A model generated the notes under the pieces. The model did no database searches, had not been told where the DNA came from, and saw only the letters and a program-made list of their open reading frames with translations. A DNA stretch of 64,000 bases from Thermohalobaculum sp963721105 (GTDB lineage: Bacteria; Pseudomonadota; Alphaproteobacteria; Rhodobacterales; Rhodobacteraceae): assembly GCA_963721105.1 (NCBI GenBank), contig CAVRHY010000004.1:248001-312000 (forward strand), given 5' to 3'. A program made the translations under genes and the position numbers. Below are positions 8,534 to 17,769 of the stretch, piece after piece. How positions within the stretch are numbered: the stretch's first letter is position 1; each line of letters begins with the position of its first letter.

Positions 8534-9055
8534 ATGACGCTGCCCCTCCTCGAAACCCCGCGCCTGCGGCTCCGTCCGCGCGGGCTGGCCGATCTCGAAG
8601 ACTGTTTCCGCATGGACCGCGAGCCGGGGACGCTCGACTGGATCGACTGGCCCGAACCGGCCGGCGGCTGGGAGGACGAGGCGGCGCACCGGGCGTTCAT
8701 CCGGTTGCGCACCGAGGCCCGCTATCCCGACGGCATGGGCTACTGGATCATCGCCCGGCGCGAGCGGCCGGGTGGATTTCTCGGCTGGGTGCTGCTGATC
8801 CCCGAGGACGCGCGCGGGCCGCTGGTCGAGATCGGCTGGCGGGTGCCGCGGGCCGCCCGCGGCCAGGGGCTGGCCAGCGAGGCGGCCGGGCGCTTGCTGG
8901 CCTACGGGCTGGGCGAGTTGGGCCTGGACCGCGTGGTCGCCGACATCTATCCCGCCAACATCGCATCGACGCGCGTGGCCGAGAAGATCGGCATGCGGAG
9001 CACCGGCTCGACGCCGGGCGTGCCGCGCCTCGTCCGCTACGAGGCGCGGGCGTGA
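8534..9055 (+). CDS. GNAT family N-acetyltransferase (RimJ/RimL type)
   Basis: Acetyl-CoA-dependent acetyltransferase of 173 residues. It begins LLETPRLRLRPRGLADLED, typical of the RimJ/RimL branch. It contains GWRVPRAARGQGLASEAA, the acetyl-CoA pyrophosphate loop (R-x-x-G-x-G/A), and the C-terminal NIASTRVAEKIGM helix. Target unknown; N-terminal residues of a ribosomal protein or a small molecule are both possible. I chose ATG 8534 since the open frame upstream runs through the palindromes. Its TGA overlaps the GTG start of ackA. Confidence 0.83.
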   Translation: MTLPLLETPRLRLRPRGLADLEDCFRMDREPGTLDWIDWPEPAGGWEDEAAHRAFIRLRTEARYPDGMGYWIIARRERPGGFLGWVLLIPEDARGPLVEIGWRVPRAARGQGLASEAAGRLLAYGLGELGLDRVVADIYPANIASTRVAEKIGMRSTGSTPGVPRLVRYEARA

Positions 9056-10191
9056 TCCTGGTCCTGAACTGCGGCTCGTCTTCGATCAAGGCAGCGGTCT
9101 TCGGCCCCGGCGACGACCGCGCCGTCGCGCGCGCGCTGGTCGAGCGGATCGGGGCCGGTCCGCGCGTCTTCATCGAGACGGCCGAGGGCCGCGAGGAGGC
9201 CGCGCCCGCGCTGGACGGCCACGCGGCGCTGCTGGGCTGGCTGCTGCCGCGACTGGCGGCCGGCGCGGGCGAGATCTCCGTCGTCGGCCATCGGGTCGTG
9301 CATGGCGGGCTGCATTTCGCCGACCCCGTCCGGGTCGACGACGCGGTCGTCGGCGAACTGGAGCGGCTGGTGCCAATGGCCCGCTCGCACCAGCCGCACA
9401 ACATCGCCGGCGTCCGGGCGGTGACGCGGCTCTGGCCCGGTTGCCCGCAGGTCGCCTGCTTCGACACGGCGTTCCACCGAACCATCCCCGAGGTGCGCCA
9501 GCGCTTCGCCCTGCCGCCCGAGCTGACGGCGAAGGGCATCCGCCGCTATGGCTTCCACGGCATCAGTTACGAGTGGATCGCCCGCCGGCTGCCCATGCTG
9601 ACGCGACACGCCGAGGGGCGGGTCGTCGTCGCGCATCTGGGCAACGGCGCCAGCCTCTGCGCCATGCGCGGCCGGCGGAGCGAGGCGACGACAATGGGCT
9701 TCACGCCGCTGGACGGGCTGATCATGGGCAACCGGCCGGGCACGCTGGACCCCGGCGCGGTGCTCTACCTGTTCGACGAGCTGAAGATGACGGCCGAGCA
9801 GGTGCGCCACCTGCTGTTCGACCAGTCGGGGATGCTGGGCGTCAGCCATCTCTCGAACGACATGCGCAGCCTGCTGACCAGCGAGGATCCGGACGCGCGG
9901 CTGGCGGTCGAGCTGTTCGTCGACCGCGCGGTGCGCGAGATCGCCGGCATGGCGGCGGCCATCGGCGGCATCGATGCCTTGGTCTTCACGGGCGGCATCG
10001 GCGAGAACGCGGCCGGCATCCGGGCGCGCATCGCGGCGGGCTGCGCCTGGCTCGGCGCCCGGCTGGACGCCGACGCCAACGCCGCGGCCCGGACGGTGAT
10101 CTCGGCACCCGGCAGCGCCGTCGAGATGCTGGTCGTTCCGACTGACGAGGAGGCGATGATCGCCCGGCACTGCCGCGCGATGCTCGCCTGA
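9052..10191 (+). CDS. ackA: Acetate kinase
   Basis: Interconverts acetate plus ATP and acetyl phosphate plus ADP in the cytoplasm. 379 residues with the ASKHA fold: VLNCGSSSIKAAVF at the N-terminus, GHRVVHGG, CFDTAFHRTIPE with the catalytic aspartate, YGFHGISY, VVAHLGNGASLCA and FTGGIGENA. Start is GTG at 9052, overlapping the upstream GNAT stop (GTGA), which indicates translational coupling. Pta lies 370 bases downstream on the opposite strand, so the Pta-AckA pair is convergent rather than an operon, an unusual layout. Confidence 0.93.
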   Translation: MILVLNCGSSSIKAAVFGPGDDRAVARALVERIGAGPRVFIETAEGREEAAPALDGHAALLGWLLPRLAAGAGEISVVGHRVVHGGLHFADPVRVDDAVVGELERLVPMARSHQPHNIAGVRAVTRLWPGCPQVACFDTAFHRTIPEVRQRFALPPELTAKGIRRYGFHGISYEWIARRLPMLTRHAEGRVVVAHLGNGASLCAMRGRRSEATTMGFTPLDGLIMGNRPGTLDPGAVLYLFDELKMTAEQVRHLLFDQSGMLGVSHLSNDMRSLLTSEDPDARLAVELFVDRAVREIAGMAAAIGGIDALVFTGGIGENAAGIRARIAAGCAWLGARLDADANAAARTVISAPGSAVEMLVVPTDEEAMIARHCRAMLA

Positions 10192-10561
10192 CGCCGCCGC
10201 AGCCGCGCGCGGATGCATACCGCCGACGCGTCGCCGCTGCCTGTCGGCGCGGAATGGAAGCCTGCAATGGCAGCATCGCGGCCCGGCCATGAGCAGCATG
10301 TGCCGCAGCGAGGCTTCGATGGCGTTGCCGCGCGTTCGGAAACCTGTTCGGCGAGGATCTTTCGGTAATTTTTGCTAATTGGATGGTGCCGGCGAGCAAG
10401 GCCATTGCTGGGGGGCGCGCCGGTGCTGCGTGCGAGCACGCGCCATTGGCGCCGGGCGGGCGTGGGGTGCGCCTTGACGCGGGTGCCGGGGTTTCGGCCC
10501 GCTGCCGGGCGGGATCAATCCGCCGCCTGCGCCGCCGGCTCCGCCGTCGCCATCGTCAGCG
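10192..10561. other. Convergent intergenic region, no gene seen
   Basis: 370 bases between ackA and pta, which converge. It is mostly GC-rich, with a short AT-rich stretch at 10364-10383. Open frames crossing it are antisense extensions of the neighbours with arginine- and proline-rich, non-conserved translations. No recognisable RNA or repeat was found. Confidence 0.5.
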
Positions 10562-11509
10562 TCACACGCAGGTGGCGACGATGTCGTCGACCGAGGCGCC
10601 GCGCGACAGGTCGCTGACCGGGCGCGCGAAGCCTTGCAGGATCGGGCCGATGGCGCGCGCGCCGGCCAGGCGCTCGACCAGCTTGTAGCCGATGTTGCCG
10701 GCGTCGAGCGTCGGGAAGACCAGCACGTTGGCGTGGCCCGCCACCGGGCCGCCCGCCCGCTTGCGCGCCGCCACGGCGGCGTCGAGCGCGGCGTCGGCCT
10801 GGAACTCGCCGTCGATCGGCAGTTCCGGGGCGCGCTCGCGCGCGATGGCGAGCGCCTGGCGGACGCGCTCGACCTCGGGCCCTGCGCCCGAGCCGAGCGT
10901 CGAGAAGGAGAGGAGCGCGGTGCGCGCCTCGCCCAGCAGCGCCGCGCCCGAGCGGGCCGAGGCGATGGCAATGTCGGCGAGTTCGTCAGCGCTGGGCGCG
11001 ACCGTCAGGGCGCAGTCGGCAAAGACCAGCGCCCGGCCGCCGGGCAGGATCATCAGGAAGAAGCTGGACGGGGTCTCAACGCCGGGCGCCAGGCCGACCG
11101 TCAGCATGCCCGCCTCGATGACGCGGCGCGTCGGGGTGGCGGCGCCGGCAACCATCGCGTCGGCCTCGCCGGCCGCGACCAGCGCGCCGGCGAAGCAGGC
11201 CGGGCGGTCGAGCAGGCGGCCGGCCATGGCGGGGGTCATGCGTGGCCGCTGGCGGGTGACGATCTCGGCCAGCCGGTCGAGGTCCGGGTGGGCCGCGGGG
11301 TCCAGCGTTTCACAGCCCGGCGCCTCGCCGCCGACCAGCAGGACGCGGGCGAGGCCCTCGGCGGCCAGCCGGCCGGCGGCCTCGGCAATGCGCGGCTCGT
11401 CGCCTTCGGGCAGCACGAGGGTGCGCGGCGCGGCGCGGGCGGCGGCAAAGGCGCGGTCGAGGACGCCCGTCGCGCGGTTTTGCGCCTCTGCTGTCGCGTT
11501 GGGTGACAT
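10562..11509 (-). CDS. pta: Phosphate acetyltransferase
   Basis: Transfers the acetyl group between CoA and phosphate, linking acetyl-CoA with acetyl phosphate. 315 residues, the short single-domain type without the N-terminal DRTGG regulatory region. Visible signatures: TLVLPEGDEPRI, AGALVAAGEADAMVAGA, FADCALTVAPSADELADIA, DGEFQADAALD, and HANVLVFPTLDAGNIGYKL near the C-terminus. ATG 11509 is preceded by GGAGGCCGGTG. The reading frame upstream continues but without conservation. With ackA it completes the acetate/acetyl-phosphate node. Confidence 0.92.
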   Translation of the reverse strand: MSPNATAEAQNRATGVLDRAFAAARAAPRTLVLPEGDEPRIAEAAGRLAAEGLARVLLVGGEAPGCETLDPAAHPDLDRLAEIVTRQRPRMTPAMAGRLLDRPACFAGALVAAGEADAMVAGAATPTRRVIEAGMLTVGLAPGVETPSSFFLMILPGGRALVFADCALTVAPSADELADIAIASARSGAALLGEARTALLSFSTLGSGAGPEVERVRQALAIARERAPELPIDGEFQADAALDAAVAARKRAGGPVAGHANVLVFPTLDAGNIGYKLVERLAGARAIGPILQGFARPVSDLSRGASVDDIVATCV

Positions 11510-11649
11510 CACCGGCCTCCTGGCGTCACGCGGGAAGGCGATCCACCGAACCGGGGTCTTGTTTCCGGCCCGGCACGCCTCGGGAAAGGGGGCGGATCGT
11601 GTCGCGTGGTCGGCAGGGCGCACCTGTCCGCCGGCGCTTCCGCCCTCGC

Positions 11650-11669
11650 CCTTCCCCATGAGGGGAAGG
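11650..11669. terminator. Hairpin between M3 peptidase gene and pta
   Basis: CCTTCCCC-ATGA-GGGGAAGG is a perfect 8-bp stem with a 4-base loop, 46 bases beyond the 3' end of the M3 peptidase gene and upstream of pta. There is no T tract, so an intrinsic terminator is plausible but not certain. Confidence 0.4.
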
Positions 11670-11714
11670 AGGACGGGGGTGGAGGGGTGGGTACATCCCT
11701 GCATCGATCGGCGG

Positions 11715-13733
11715 TCAGGCCGGCTCGGGCTCGGGCCTGACGAGGCCACGGCCTTCCAGCAGCGCCCCGACGCCGGGCATGGCGCCCCGGAAGGCCAGGT
11801 AGGCGGCCTCTGGTGTCTCGCGGCCGCCGGCCGACAGGACGTGCGCCGCCAGCTTCTCGGCGGTGGCAGGGTCGAAGGGGTCGCCGGCCTCCTCGAAGGC
11901 GCGGAAGGCGTCGGCGTCCAGCACCTCGGACCACATGTAGCTGTAGTAGCCGGCCGAGTAGCCGTCGCCGGCAAAGACGTGCTGGAAGTGCGGCGTGCGG
12001 TGGCGCATCGTGATCGCCGTCGGCATGTCGATCCCCGCCAGCACCGCGGCCTCGAACGCCGCCGGGTCGAACCCGGACGGGTCGCCGATCTCGTGCATCT
12101 CGAGGTCGACCAGCGCCGAGGCGATGAACTCGACCGTCTTGAACCCTTGGTTGAAGGTCTCGGCGGCCTTCAGCCGCTCGACCAGCGCCGCAGGGATCTG
12201 CTCGCCGGTCCGGTAGTGGCGGGCGTGCGCCTCCAGCACCTGCGGCACGGTCAGCCAGTGCTCGTAGAGCTGGCTCGGCAGCTCTACGAAGTCGCGCGCG
12301 ACCGAGGTGCCGGCGATGAACGGGTAGGTGACGTCCGACATCAGGCCATGCAGCGCGTGGCCGAACTCGTGGAACAGCGTCTGCGCGTCGTCCCAGCCGA
12401 GCAGCGCCGGCTCGCCATGCGCGAAGTTGCAGGTGTTGAGGATGACCGGGCGGCCGGGCTGCCACAGCCCCTGCTGGCCGCGCAGCGCGCTCATCCAGGC
12501 ACCGGATCGCTTCGACGGCCGGGCATAGTAGTCGCCGATGAAAATGCCGACGTGCTGGCCGTCCCGCGTGACCTCCCAGGCACGGGCGTCCGGGTGCGGG
12601 ACGGGGACATCGACGGGCGCGAAGGCCAGCCCGAACAGGCGGTGGGCGACGTCGAAAGCGGCCGCCAGCACGTTGTCGAGCGCCAGGTACGGCTTCAGCT
12701 CGCCCTCGTCGAGGTCATAGGCGCGCTTGCGCAGCTTCTCGGCGTAGTAGCGCCAGTCCCAGGGCTCGATCTCGAGGTTGGCGCCCTCCTCGGCGGCGAG
12801 CCGCTGGAGCGCCTCGGCCTCCTCGGCGGCGCGGCGCCGGGCGGGGCCCCAGACGGCCATCAGCAGCTCGCGCGCGCGCTCCGGGCTGCCCGCCATCTGG
12901 TTGTCGAGCTTGAAGCGGGCGAAGGTGTCGAAGCCGAGCAGGCGCGCGCGCTCAGCGCGCAGCCGCACGGCCTCGGCGACCAGCGGCCAGTTCGTCGTCT
13001 CGCCGCGCGCCGCCCAGGCGCGGAAGGCGGTCTCGCGCAGGTCGCGCCGGGCCGAGAAGGTAAGGAAGGGCTCTACCGAGGAGCGGGCGAGCGTAACGAC
13101 GTAGCCTTGCTTTCCGCGGCTGCGGGCGTCGGCGCGGGCGGCCTCGACGAAGCTCTCGGGCAGGCCGGCGAGGTCGTTGTCGGTCAGCTCCAGCGTCCAG
13201 GACGACTCGTCCCTCAGGATGTTCTGCGAGAACGCGGTGCCGAGCTCGGAGAGCCGGCCCATGATCTCCTGCATCCGGGCGCGGCCGGCCTCGTCGAGGC
13301 GGGCGCCGGCGCGGACGTACATCTCGTGGACCAGATCGAGGACGCGCGCCTGCTCGGGTGTCAGGCCGCCGGGGGCGGCGACCACCGCCTCGATGCGGGC
13401 GAATACGCGCGGGTCGGTCAGCTGTCGTGAGATGTGCTGGCTGAGGCGGGGCGAGATTTCGCGCTCGATCGCCTGGATCTCGTCGTCGGTGTCCGAGCCG
13501 GCGCGGTTCCAGAAGATCGCGCCGACGCGGTCGAGGAGCTGCCCGCCGCGCTCCAGCGCCTCGACGGTGTTGGCGAAGCTCGGGGGCTCGGGGCTGGTCG
13601 CGACGGCCTCGAACTCCGCCTCCTGCTCGGCCAGCGCGGCGTCGAAGGCGGGGCGGAAATGCTCGGGCCGGATGCGCGCGAAATCTGGCAGGCCGAACGG
13701 GCCGGCCCAGGACTCCAGCAGGGGGTTTCTCAT
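11715..13733 (-). CDS. M3 family zinc oligopeptidase (Dcp/oligopeptidase A type)
   Basis: Cytoplasmic thimet-type metallopeptidase of 672 residues that degrades short peptides. The zinc site is TLFHEFGHALHGLMSDV (HExxH), with the third ligand expected in ETFNQGFKTVEF downstream. Other M3 hallmarks are the N-terminal NPLLESWAGPFGLPDF, DYYARPSKRSGAWMS and PVILNTCNFA. The opening and the length of about 680 fit peptidyl-dipeptidase Dcp and oligopeptidase A about equally. It ends 46 bases from a hairpin and starts 7 bases after the GST stop on the same strand. Confidence 0.92.
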   Translation of the reverse strand: MRNPLLESWAGPFGLPDFARIRPEHFRPAFDAALAEQEAEFEAVATSPEPPSFANTVEALERGGQLLDRVGAIFWNRAGSDTDDEIQAIEREISPRLSQHISRQLTDPRVFARIEAVVAAPGGLTPEQARVLDLVHEMYVRAGARLDEAGRARMQEIMGRLSELGTAFSQNILRDESSWTLELTDNDLAGLPESFVEAARADARSRGKQGYVVTLARSSVEPFLTFSARRDLRETAFRAWAARGETTNWPLVAEAVRLRAERARLLGFDTFARFKLDNQMAGSPERARELLMAVWGPARRRAAEEAEALQRLAAEEGANLEIEPWDWRYYAEKLRKRAYDLDEGELKPYLALDNVLAAAFDVAHRLFGLAFAPVDVPVPHPDARAWEVTRDGQHVGIFIGDYYARPSKRSGAWMSALRGQQGLWQPGRPVILNTCNFAHGEPALLGWDDAQTLFHEFGHALHGLMSDVTYPFIAGTSVARDFVELPSQLYEHWLTVPQVLEAHARHYRTGEQIPAALVERLKAAETFNQGFKTVEFIASALVDLEMHEIGDPSGFDPAAFEAAVLAGIDMPTAITMRHRTPHFQHVFAGDGYSAGYYSYMWSEVLDADAFRAFEEAGDPFDPATAEKLAAHVLSAGGRETPEAAYLAFRGAMPGVGALLEGRGLVRPEPEPA

Positions 13734-13740
13734 CGCGTCC

Positions 13741-14370
13741 TCATTTCATCGCGGTCGACGGCCGCGCCTTCATGCGGGCGTGCCACTCGCGGAGCGCCGT
13801 CATGTCCTCGGGCACCTCGCGCTTGAGGATACGCAGGAAGTCGACGGCGACCACGCCGGTGATGTCGGCCAGCGTCGGGCGGTCGGCAGCGATCCACTCG
13901 CGTCCCTGGAGGCGGCGGTCGAGTTCGGCCAGGCGCTCGTCGATGCGCCCGGCATTGACCGCGCCCCAGTCGGGGCACTGGGTCTCGAGCGCCGCCATGT
14001 GCGGATTGGTGTGCCGGAAGCAGAAGGCAATCGTCATCATCAGCCTCAGCTCGACCCGGCGCTGCCACATCTCGATCACGGCCGCCTCGAGCGGATCGCG
14101 GCCCAGCATGTTCGGCTCGGGGTAGAGCGCCTCGATATAGCGGCAAATCGCCGGGACTTCCACAAGCACCGTGCCGTCCGAGAGTTCGAGCGCCGGCACC
14201 TGCGGCACGCCGGTCTTGTCGAGATACCCGGCGTCGCGGTGCGCGCCTTGAAGCAGGTCGATGGTCACGCGCTCGATCTCGACGCCCTTCTCGGCGAAGA
14301 AGATGTCCGTGCGGCGCGGGTTCGGCGCGCGCGGCGTGTGATAGTAGCGGACGGGCTGCGGCAAATCCAT
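13741..14370 (-). CDS. Glutathione S-transferase family protein
   Basis: 209-residue GST fold. The N-terminal thioredoxin-like domain carries TGVPQVPALELSDG with the cis-proline (VPALEL) and the SNAIL-like VEVPAICRYIEALYP. The C-terminal helical domain has RPTLADITGVVAVDF with the N-capping box. No SNF-type catalytic serine is obvious; PNPRRTDIFFAEKGVEIE is the active-site region. Substrate unknown. It lies 7 bases upstream of the M3 peptidase gene and probably shares its transcript. Confidence 0.88.
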   Translation of the reverse strand: MDLPQPVRYYHTPRAPNPRRTDIFFAEKGVEIERVTIDLLQGAHRDAGYLDKTGVPQVPALELSDGTVLVEVPAICRYIEALYPEPNMLGRDPLEAAVIEMWQRRVELRLMMTIAFCFRHTNPHMAALETQCPDWGAVNAGRIDERLAELDRRLQGREWIAADRPTLADITGVVAVDFLRILKREVPEDMTALREWHARMKARPSTAMK

Positions 14371-14527
14371 CGAGCGACTCCCTTGGTGGCGGCGCGCAGG
14401 CTAGCTGGCGCGGGCAGCGACGCCAAGGGCGCCGGAATGCCCGGGCTGCAACGTGGAACCGCCGTCGCCGCCGAGGGATTTATTGCAGAAGCCCGCGCCG
14501 CGCGCCCATCACAGGGAGATCCTAGGC

Positions 14528-15397
14528 ATGTTCCGATCGCTGAAGCCCGCCATCCTCGCCCTCTCGGCCACGCTGGCATTCGCGGGCTGCGAGGCGACGG
14601 CCGTCAACACGCCCGCCTCGCTCGCCGCCGAGCGCCAGCAGAGCCAGCAGCTCGTGCGCCAGATGCAGTCGCAGAACGCGCTTGTCGAGGACCGGGCGCT
14701 GAACGCCTACGTGCGCGGGATCGTGCAGCGCATCGCAAGGGCGCGCGGACCCGGGGCGGTGCCGATCCAGACCTACATCGTGAAGGACGCCGACGTGAAC
14801 GCCTACACGCCGGGCGGCGGCGACCTTTTCGTCAATGCCGGCCTGATTGCCGCGATGGAGAACGAGGCCCAGCTCGCGACCGTGCTAGCGCACGAGATCG
14901 GCCATATCGACCGCGGCCACATCCAGGCGGGGCGGGCGCGGCAGAGCGGGGTGCAGCTCGGCGCCGCGGCGGCGCAGATCGGTGGCGCGCTGCTCGGCAT
15001 CGACCCGCAGCTCACGCAGCTCGGCGTCGGGTTGGGGGCGCAGGTCGTCGTCAGCTCGTTCACCCGCGAGCAGGAGCGCGATGCCGACGCCGCCGCCGGC
15101 CGCTACCTGGCCGCCGCCGGCTACAACGTGGCCGAGGGCGCGAACGCGTTCGACGTGCTGCGCCGCGTCTCGGGCGGTTCCGGCGGGCCGGCCTTCCTGT
15201 CCTCGCACCCGCCCACAGTCGAGCGCCAGCAGACCATGCTGGCCGCGGCGCGCCAGATGGGCGCCACCACGGGCCGGGTCGGCGAGGCAGAATACGACGC
15301 GGCGACACGCGCGCTGCGCCAGGAGGCGCTGACCTACTATCAGCGCGCCGGCCGCCAGCGCGAGGCCGCTGTGGTCAGCCGCAACCTGCGGAACTGA
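14528..15397 (+). CDS. M48 family metalloprotease lipoprotein
   Basis: Periplasmic zinc protease of 289 residues, similar to BepA/LoiP quality-control proteases. The signal peptide ends in a lipobox (LAFAGC, Cys21), predicting a lipid anchor. The catalytic motif is VLAHEIGHIDRGH at 122-126, with a downstream ligand in REQERDADAAAGRYL (E-x-x-A-D). There is no TPR domain, unlike BepA. ATG 14528 was chosen because the signal peptide starts there; the frame upstream is not conserved. Confidence 0.9.
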   Translation: MFRSLKPAILALSATLAFAGCEATAVNTPASLAAERQQSQQLVRQMQSQNALVEDRALNAYVRGIVQRIARARGPGAVPIQTYIVKDADVNAYTPGGGDLFVNAGLIAAMENEAQLATVLAHEIGHIDRGHIQAGRARQSGVQLGAAAAQIGGALLGIDPQLTQLGVGLGAQVVVSSFTREQERDADAAAGRYLAAAGYNVAEGANAFDVLRRVSGGSGGPAFLSSHPPTVERQQTMLAAARQMGATTGRVGEAEYDAATRALRQEALTYYQRAGRQREAAVVSRNLRN

Positions 15398-15571
15398 CAC
15401 CTCGTCAGATCGCGTCGAACCCGGCGGCGGGCGGCGGAGCGCGGCGGGCTCCGCTCCGGAGGAGAGCGGCTGCGGCGCGGTGGCCAGACCGGCCACGATC
15501 CTCGGGCGGTCCGCTCGGCGCCTGGCACGCCTCCTCGCCGCCCGGCCCGCCACAGCGCGGCCTGCCCCCGT

Positions 15572-16771
15572 TCACAGCCGGCGCGGCAGGTATGCCCAGC
15601 TCATTGCGGCGCAGAACACCAGCAGTCCGGCCATCGCGACGAACACCACGCCAAGCCCGAAGAAGGCCAGCAGCACGCCGTAGGCCAGGGGCGGCAGGAA
15701 CTCGCCGAAATCCATGTACGAGCGGTAGACCGCGGTCATCTCGGCGCGTTCGGTGCGGTGGACCGAGCGGTAGAACGGCACGCCGCCGACCGCGTCCAGC
15801 GGCACGACGAAGACGGTGGCGAGCAGCAGGATCGCCGCCGTGACCCAGGGCGCCGAAGAGCCGACCGCCCCCGCCACGAACAGGCATGCCGCCGTCGTCG
15901 CGAAGGCGAAGGTCAGGAGCCGGCGTACCCCCGTTCGCGCAGAGACCTTGCCCCAGAACAGCGTCGAGATCAGCATGACGTTGCCGAGCGAGACCAGGAT
16001 GCCGCCGGCCTCGCGCCCTTGGCCGGTCGCCACCATCAGGATTGGCCCGTAGACGAAGAAGGTGGACCAGAACGACGACCGACCGAAGGCGATCAGCCAG
16101 GCCAGGCGCAGCCGTGGCTGCGCCGCGAACCGACCGACAAAGGCGATCGGCGTCGCCGGCCGGGACGGCCCCCTGGCGATGATCGGCGTCGCCGACAGCC
16201 GCAGGTACCAGAACACCGCCAGCAGCAGCACCGCCGACGCGGCGCTGAGCGCAAAGGGCGCCCAGACGCCGAGGTTCACGTAGAGCCAGACACCCAGGTA
16301 GGGCGCCACCGTCCAGCCGATCGTCGAGTAGGCGAGCCGCGTCGCGTCGTAGGGGACGAAGTCCTCGCGCCGGACGTGGTCGAGCACGTAGAGGCTGAGC
16401 GCCACGTTCAGGCAGGCCGTGCCCATGACGCGGATCACCATGCCGCCGGCCTGGCCGGGGATGGTGTGGCTGGCCAGCGCCAGCGCCGCGCCCACCAGCA
16501 GCAGGGTGCCCAGCGTGTAGACCCATTTCCGCGTCAGCGCGTTGATCAGCAACGGGATGACCAGGCTGAAGCTGAAGGCGAAGACGGCGACCCCGGTATA
16601 GAGGAAGCTGACAGTCTGCTCGTTCTGGATCAGGTCGAAGGCCTGGATCGGGATGACGGTCGCGATCGAGGCCCGCGCGAAGGTCTCGAGCAGGTAGAGC
16701 ATCGCGAAGATGTGGATGCCTGGCGCCGGCGCCGCCGGCAGCCAAATCGCGTGTCTGACGTTCAGCGCCAT
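15572..16771 (-). CDS. MFS transporter
   Basis: Inner-membrane permease of the major facilitator superfamily, 399 residues with about 12 hydrophobic segments. The first is around 18-38 and the last is GVVFVAMAGLLVFCAAMSWA near the C-terminus. The N- and C-halves are separated by a cytoplasmic loop containing SATPIIARGPSRPATP. Substrate is unclear; there is no biosynthetic or regulatory partner next to it to suggest one. Confidence 0.86.
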   Translation of the reverse strand: MALNVRHAIWLPAAPAPGIHIFAMLYLLETFARASIATVIPIQAFDLIQNEQTVSFLYTGVAVFAFSFSLVIPLLINALTRKWVYTLGTLLLVGAALALASHTIPGQAGGMVIRVMGTACLNVALSLYVLDHVRREDFVPYDATRLAYSTIGWTVAPYLGVWLYVNLGVWAPFALSAASAVLLLAVFWYLRLSATPIIARGPSRPATPIAFVGRFAAQPRLRLAWLIAFGRSSFWSTFFVYGPILMVATGQGREAGGILVSLGNVMLISTLFWGKVSARTGVRRLLTFAFATTAACLFVAGAVGSSAPWVTAAILLLATVFVVPLDAVGGVPFYRSVHRTERAEMTAVYRSYMDFGEFLPPLAYGVLLAFFGLGVVFVAMAGLLVFCAAMSWAYLPRRL

Positions 16772-17086
16772 GGCGGATCTCGGCGCCGCGGGGGGCGGCC
16801 GGGAATGCGGCGCCGGTTCCGGGCTGGGATGATGTGAATCTCGGCGCCTGCTCTCGCAGACCGCGCGGCGCGGTGCAACCGGTTCGCGCCAGGCGGCGGA
16901 GGAACAGGCGCCGATCGGGCAGTGTGGTCGGCGCCCCGGCTTTGCGTCCGGATGCCTCCGCCCGAGGAAGAGCGCCGCGGTGGCGCTCCGTGATCGCGCC
17001 CATCACCCGCGGCGATTGAACCGGCCGGCAGGGCCGGGGCATTGTCGCCGCGCCGTTCGGGCACCGAATCCGGGGGAGCAAGGGCC
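16772..17086. other. Intergenic region between divergent genes, no gene seen
   Basis: 315 bases between the MFS gene (-) and the dehalogenase gene (+), so both promoters should lie here. A small hairpin ACCGCG-CGG-CGCGGT is at 16860-16874. No convincing promoter pair or RNA gene was recognised. Confidence 0.45.
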
Positions 17087-17769
17087 ATGCCGATCACGAC
17101 CTGCGTCTTCGACGCCTACGGGACGCTCTTCGACGTCGCCGCCGCGGCGCGCGAGGCGGCGGCCGAGCCGGGTCGCGAGGCGTTCGCCAAAGCACTGGCC
17201 GGCGATCGCCCGGACCTGGCGCGCTAAGCAGCTGCAATACTCATGGCTGCGCGCCGCTGCCGGAGTACACCAGGATTTCTGGAGCGTCACCGGCGACGGG
17301 CTCGACTATGCGCTGGAGGAGCAGGGGCTGGACGATCCGGCGCTGCGCGAGCGGCTGCTGGCGCTGTACTGGGAGCTGTCGGCTTATCCCGAGGTGCCCG
17401 CTATGCTGCGCGCGCTGAAGGCGGCGGGCAAGGCGACGGCGATCCTGTCGAACGGCACGCCTGACATGCTGGAGGGCGCGGTCGCGGCGGCGGGGATCGG
17501 CGACGTGCTGGACGCCTGTCTGTCGGTGCAGTCGGTCGGCGTCTTCAAGCCGGCCCGCGCCGTCTACGGGCTGGTCGGCGAGTATTTCGGCTGCGCCTGC
17601 GGGCGAGGTGCTGTTCGTCTCGTCGAACTGCTGGGACGCCTGCGCCGGCGCGGGCTACGGGTTCCGCGCCGTCTGGGCGAACAGGGCCGACGAGCCGATG
17701 GACCGGCTGCCCTGGCGCCCGGCGCACATCGTGCGCGACCTGACCACGATCCCGGAGCTTGCCGCATGA
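17087..17769 (+). pseudogene. Haloacid dehalogenase type II-like HAD hydrolase, frameshifted twice
   Basis: Family hydrolyses 2-haloacids with an aspartate nucleophile. The N-terminus TTCVFDAYGTLFDV (motif I) is in one frame. Between about 17160 and 17195 the frame shifts; conserved sequence continues as WPAIARTWRAKQLQYSWLRA, AILSNGTPDML and VFKPA. At about 17599 a second shift (extra T in GCCTGCGGGCGAG) leads to EVLFVSSNCWDACAGAGYGF and WANRADEP. Removing one base at each point gives 226 residues, normal for L-2-haloacid dehalogenases. Motif residues Asp, Ser/Asn, Lys and the SSN-WD segment are all kept. Its TGA overlaps the next ATG. Confidence 0.82.

Noticed and set aside
5501..8689. Long frames opposite the MocR and aminotransferase genes
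   Set aside because: Both are antisense to well-conserved PLP enzymes and show no recognisable sequence.
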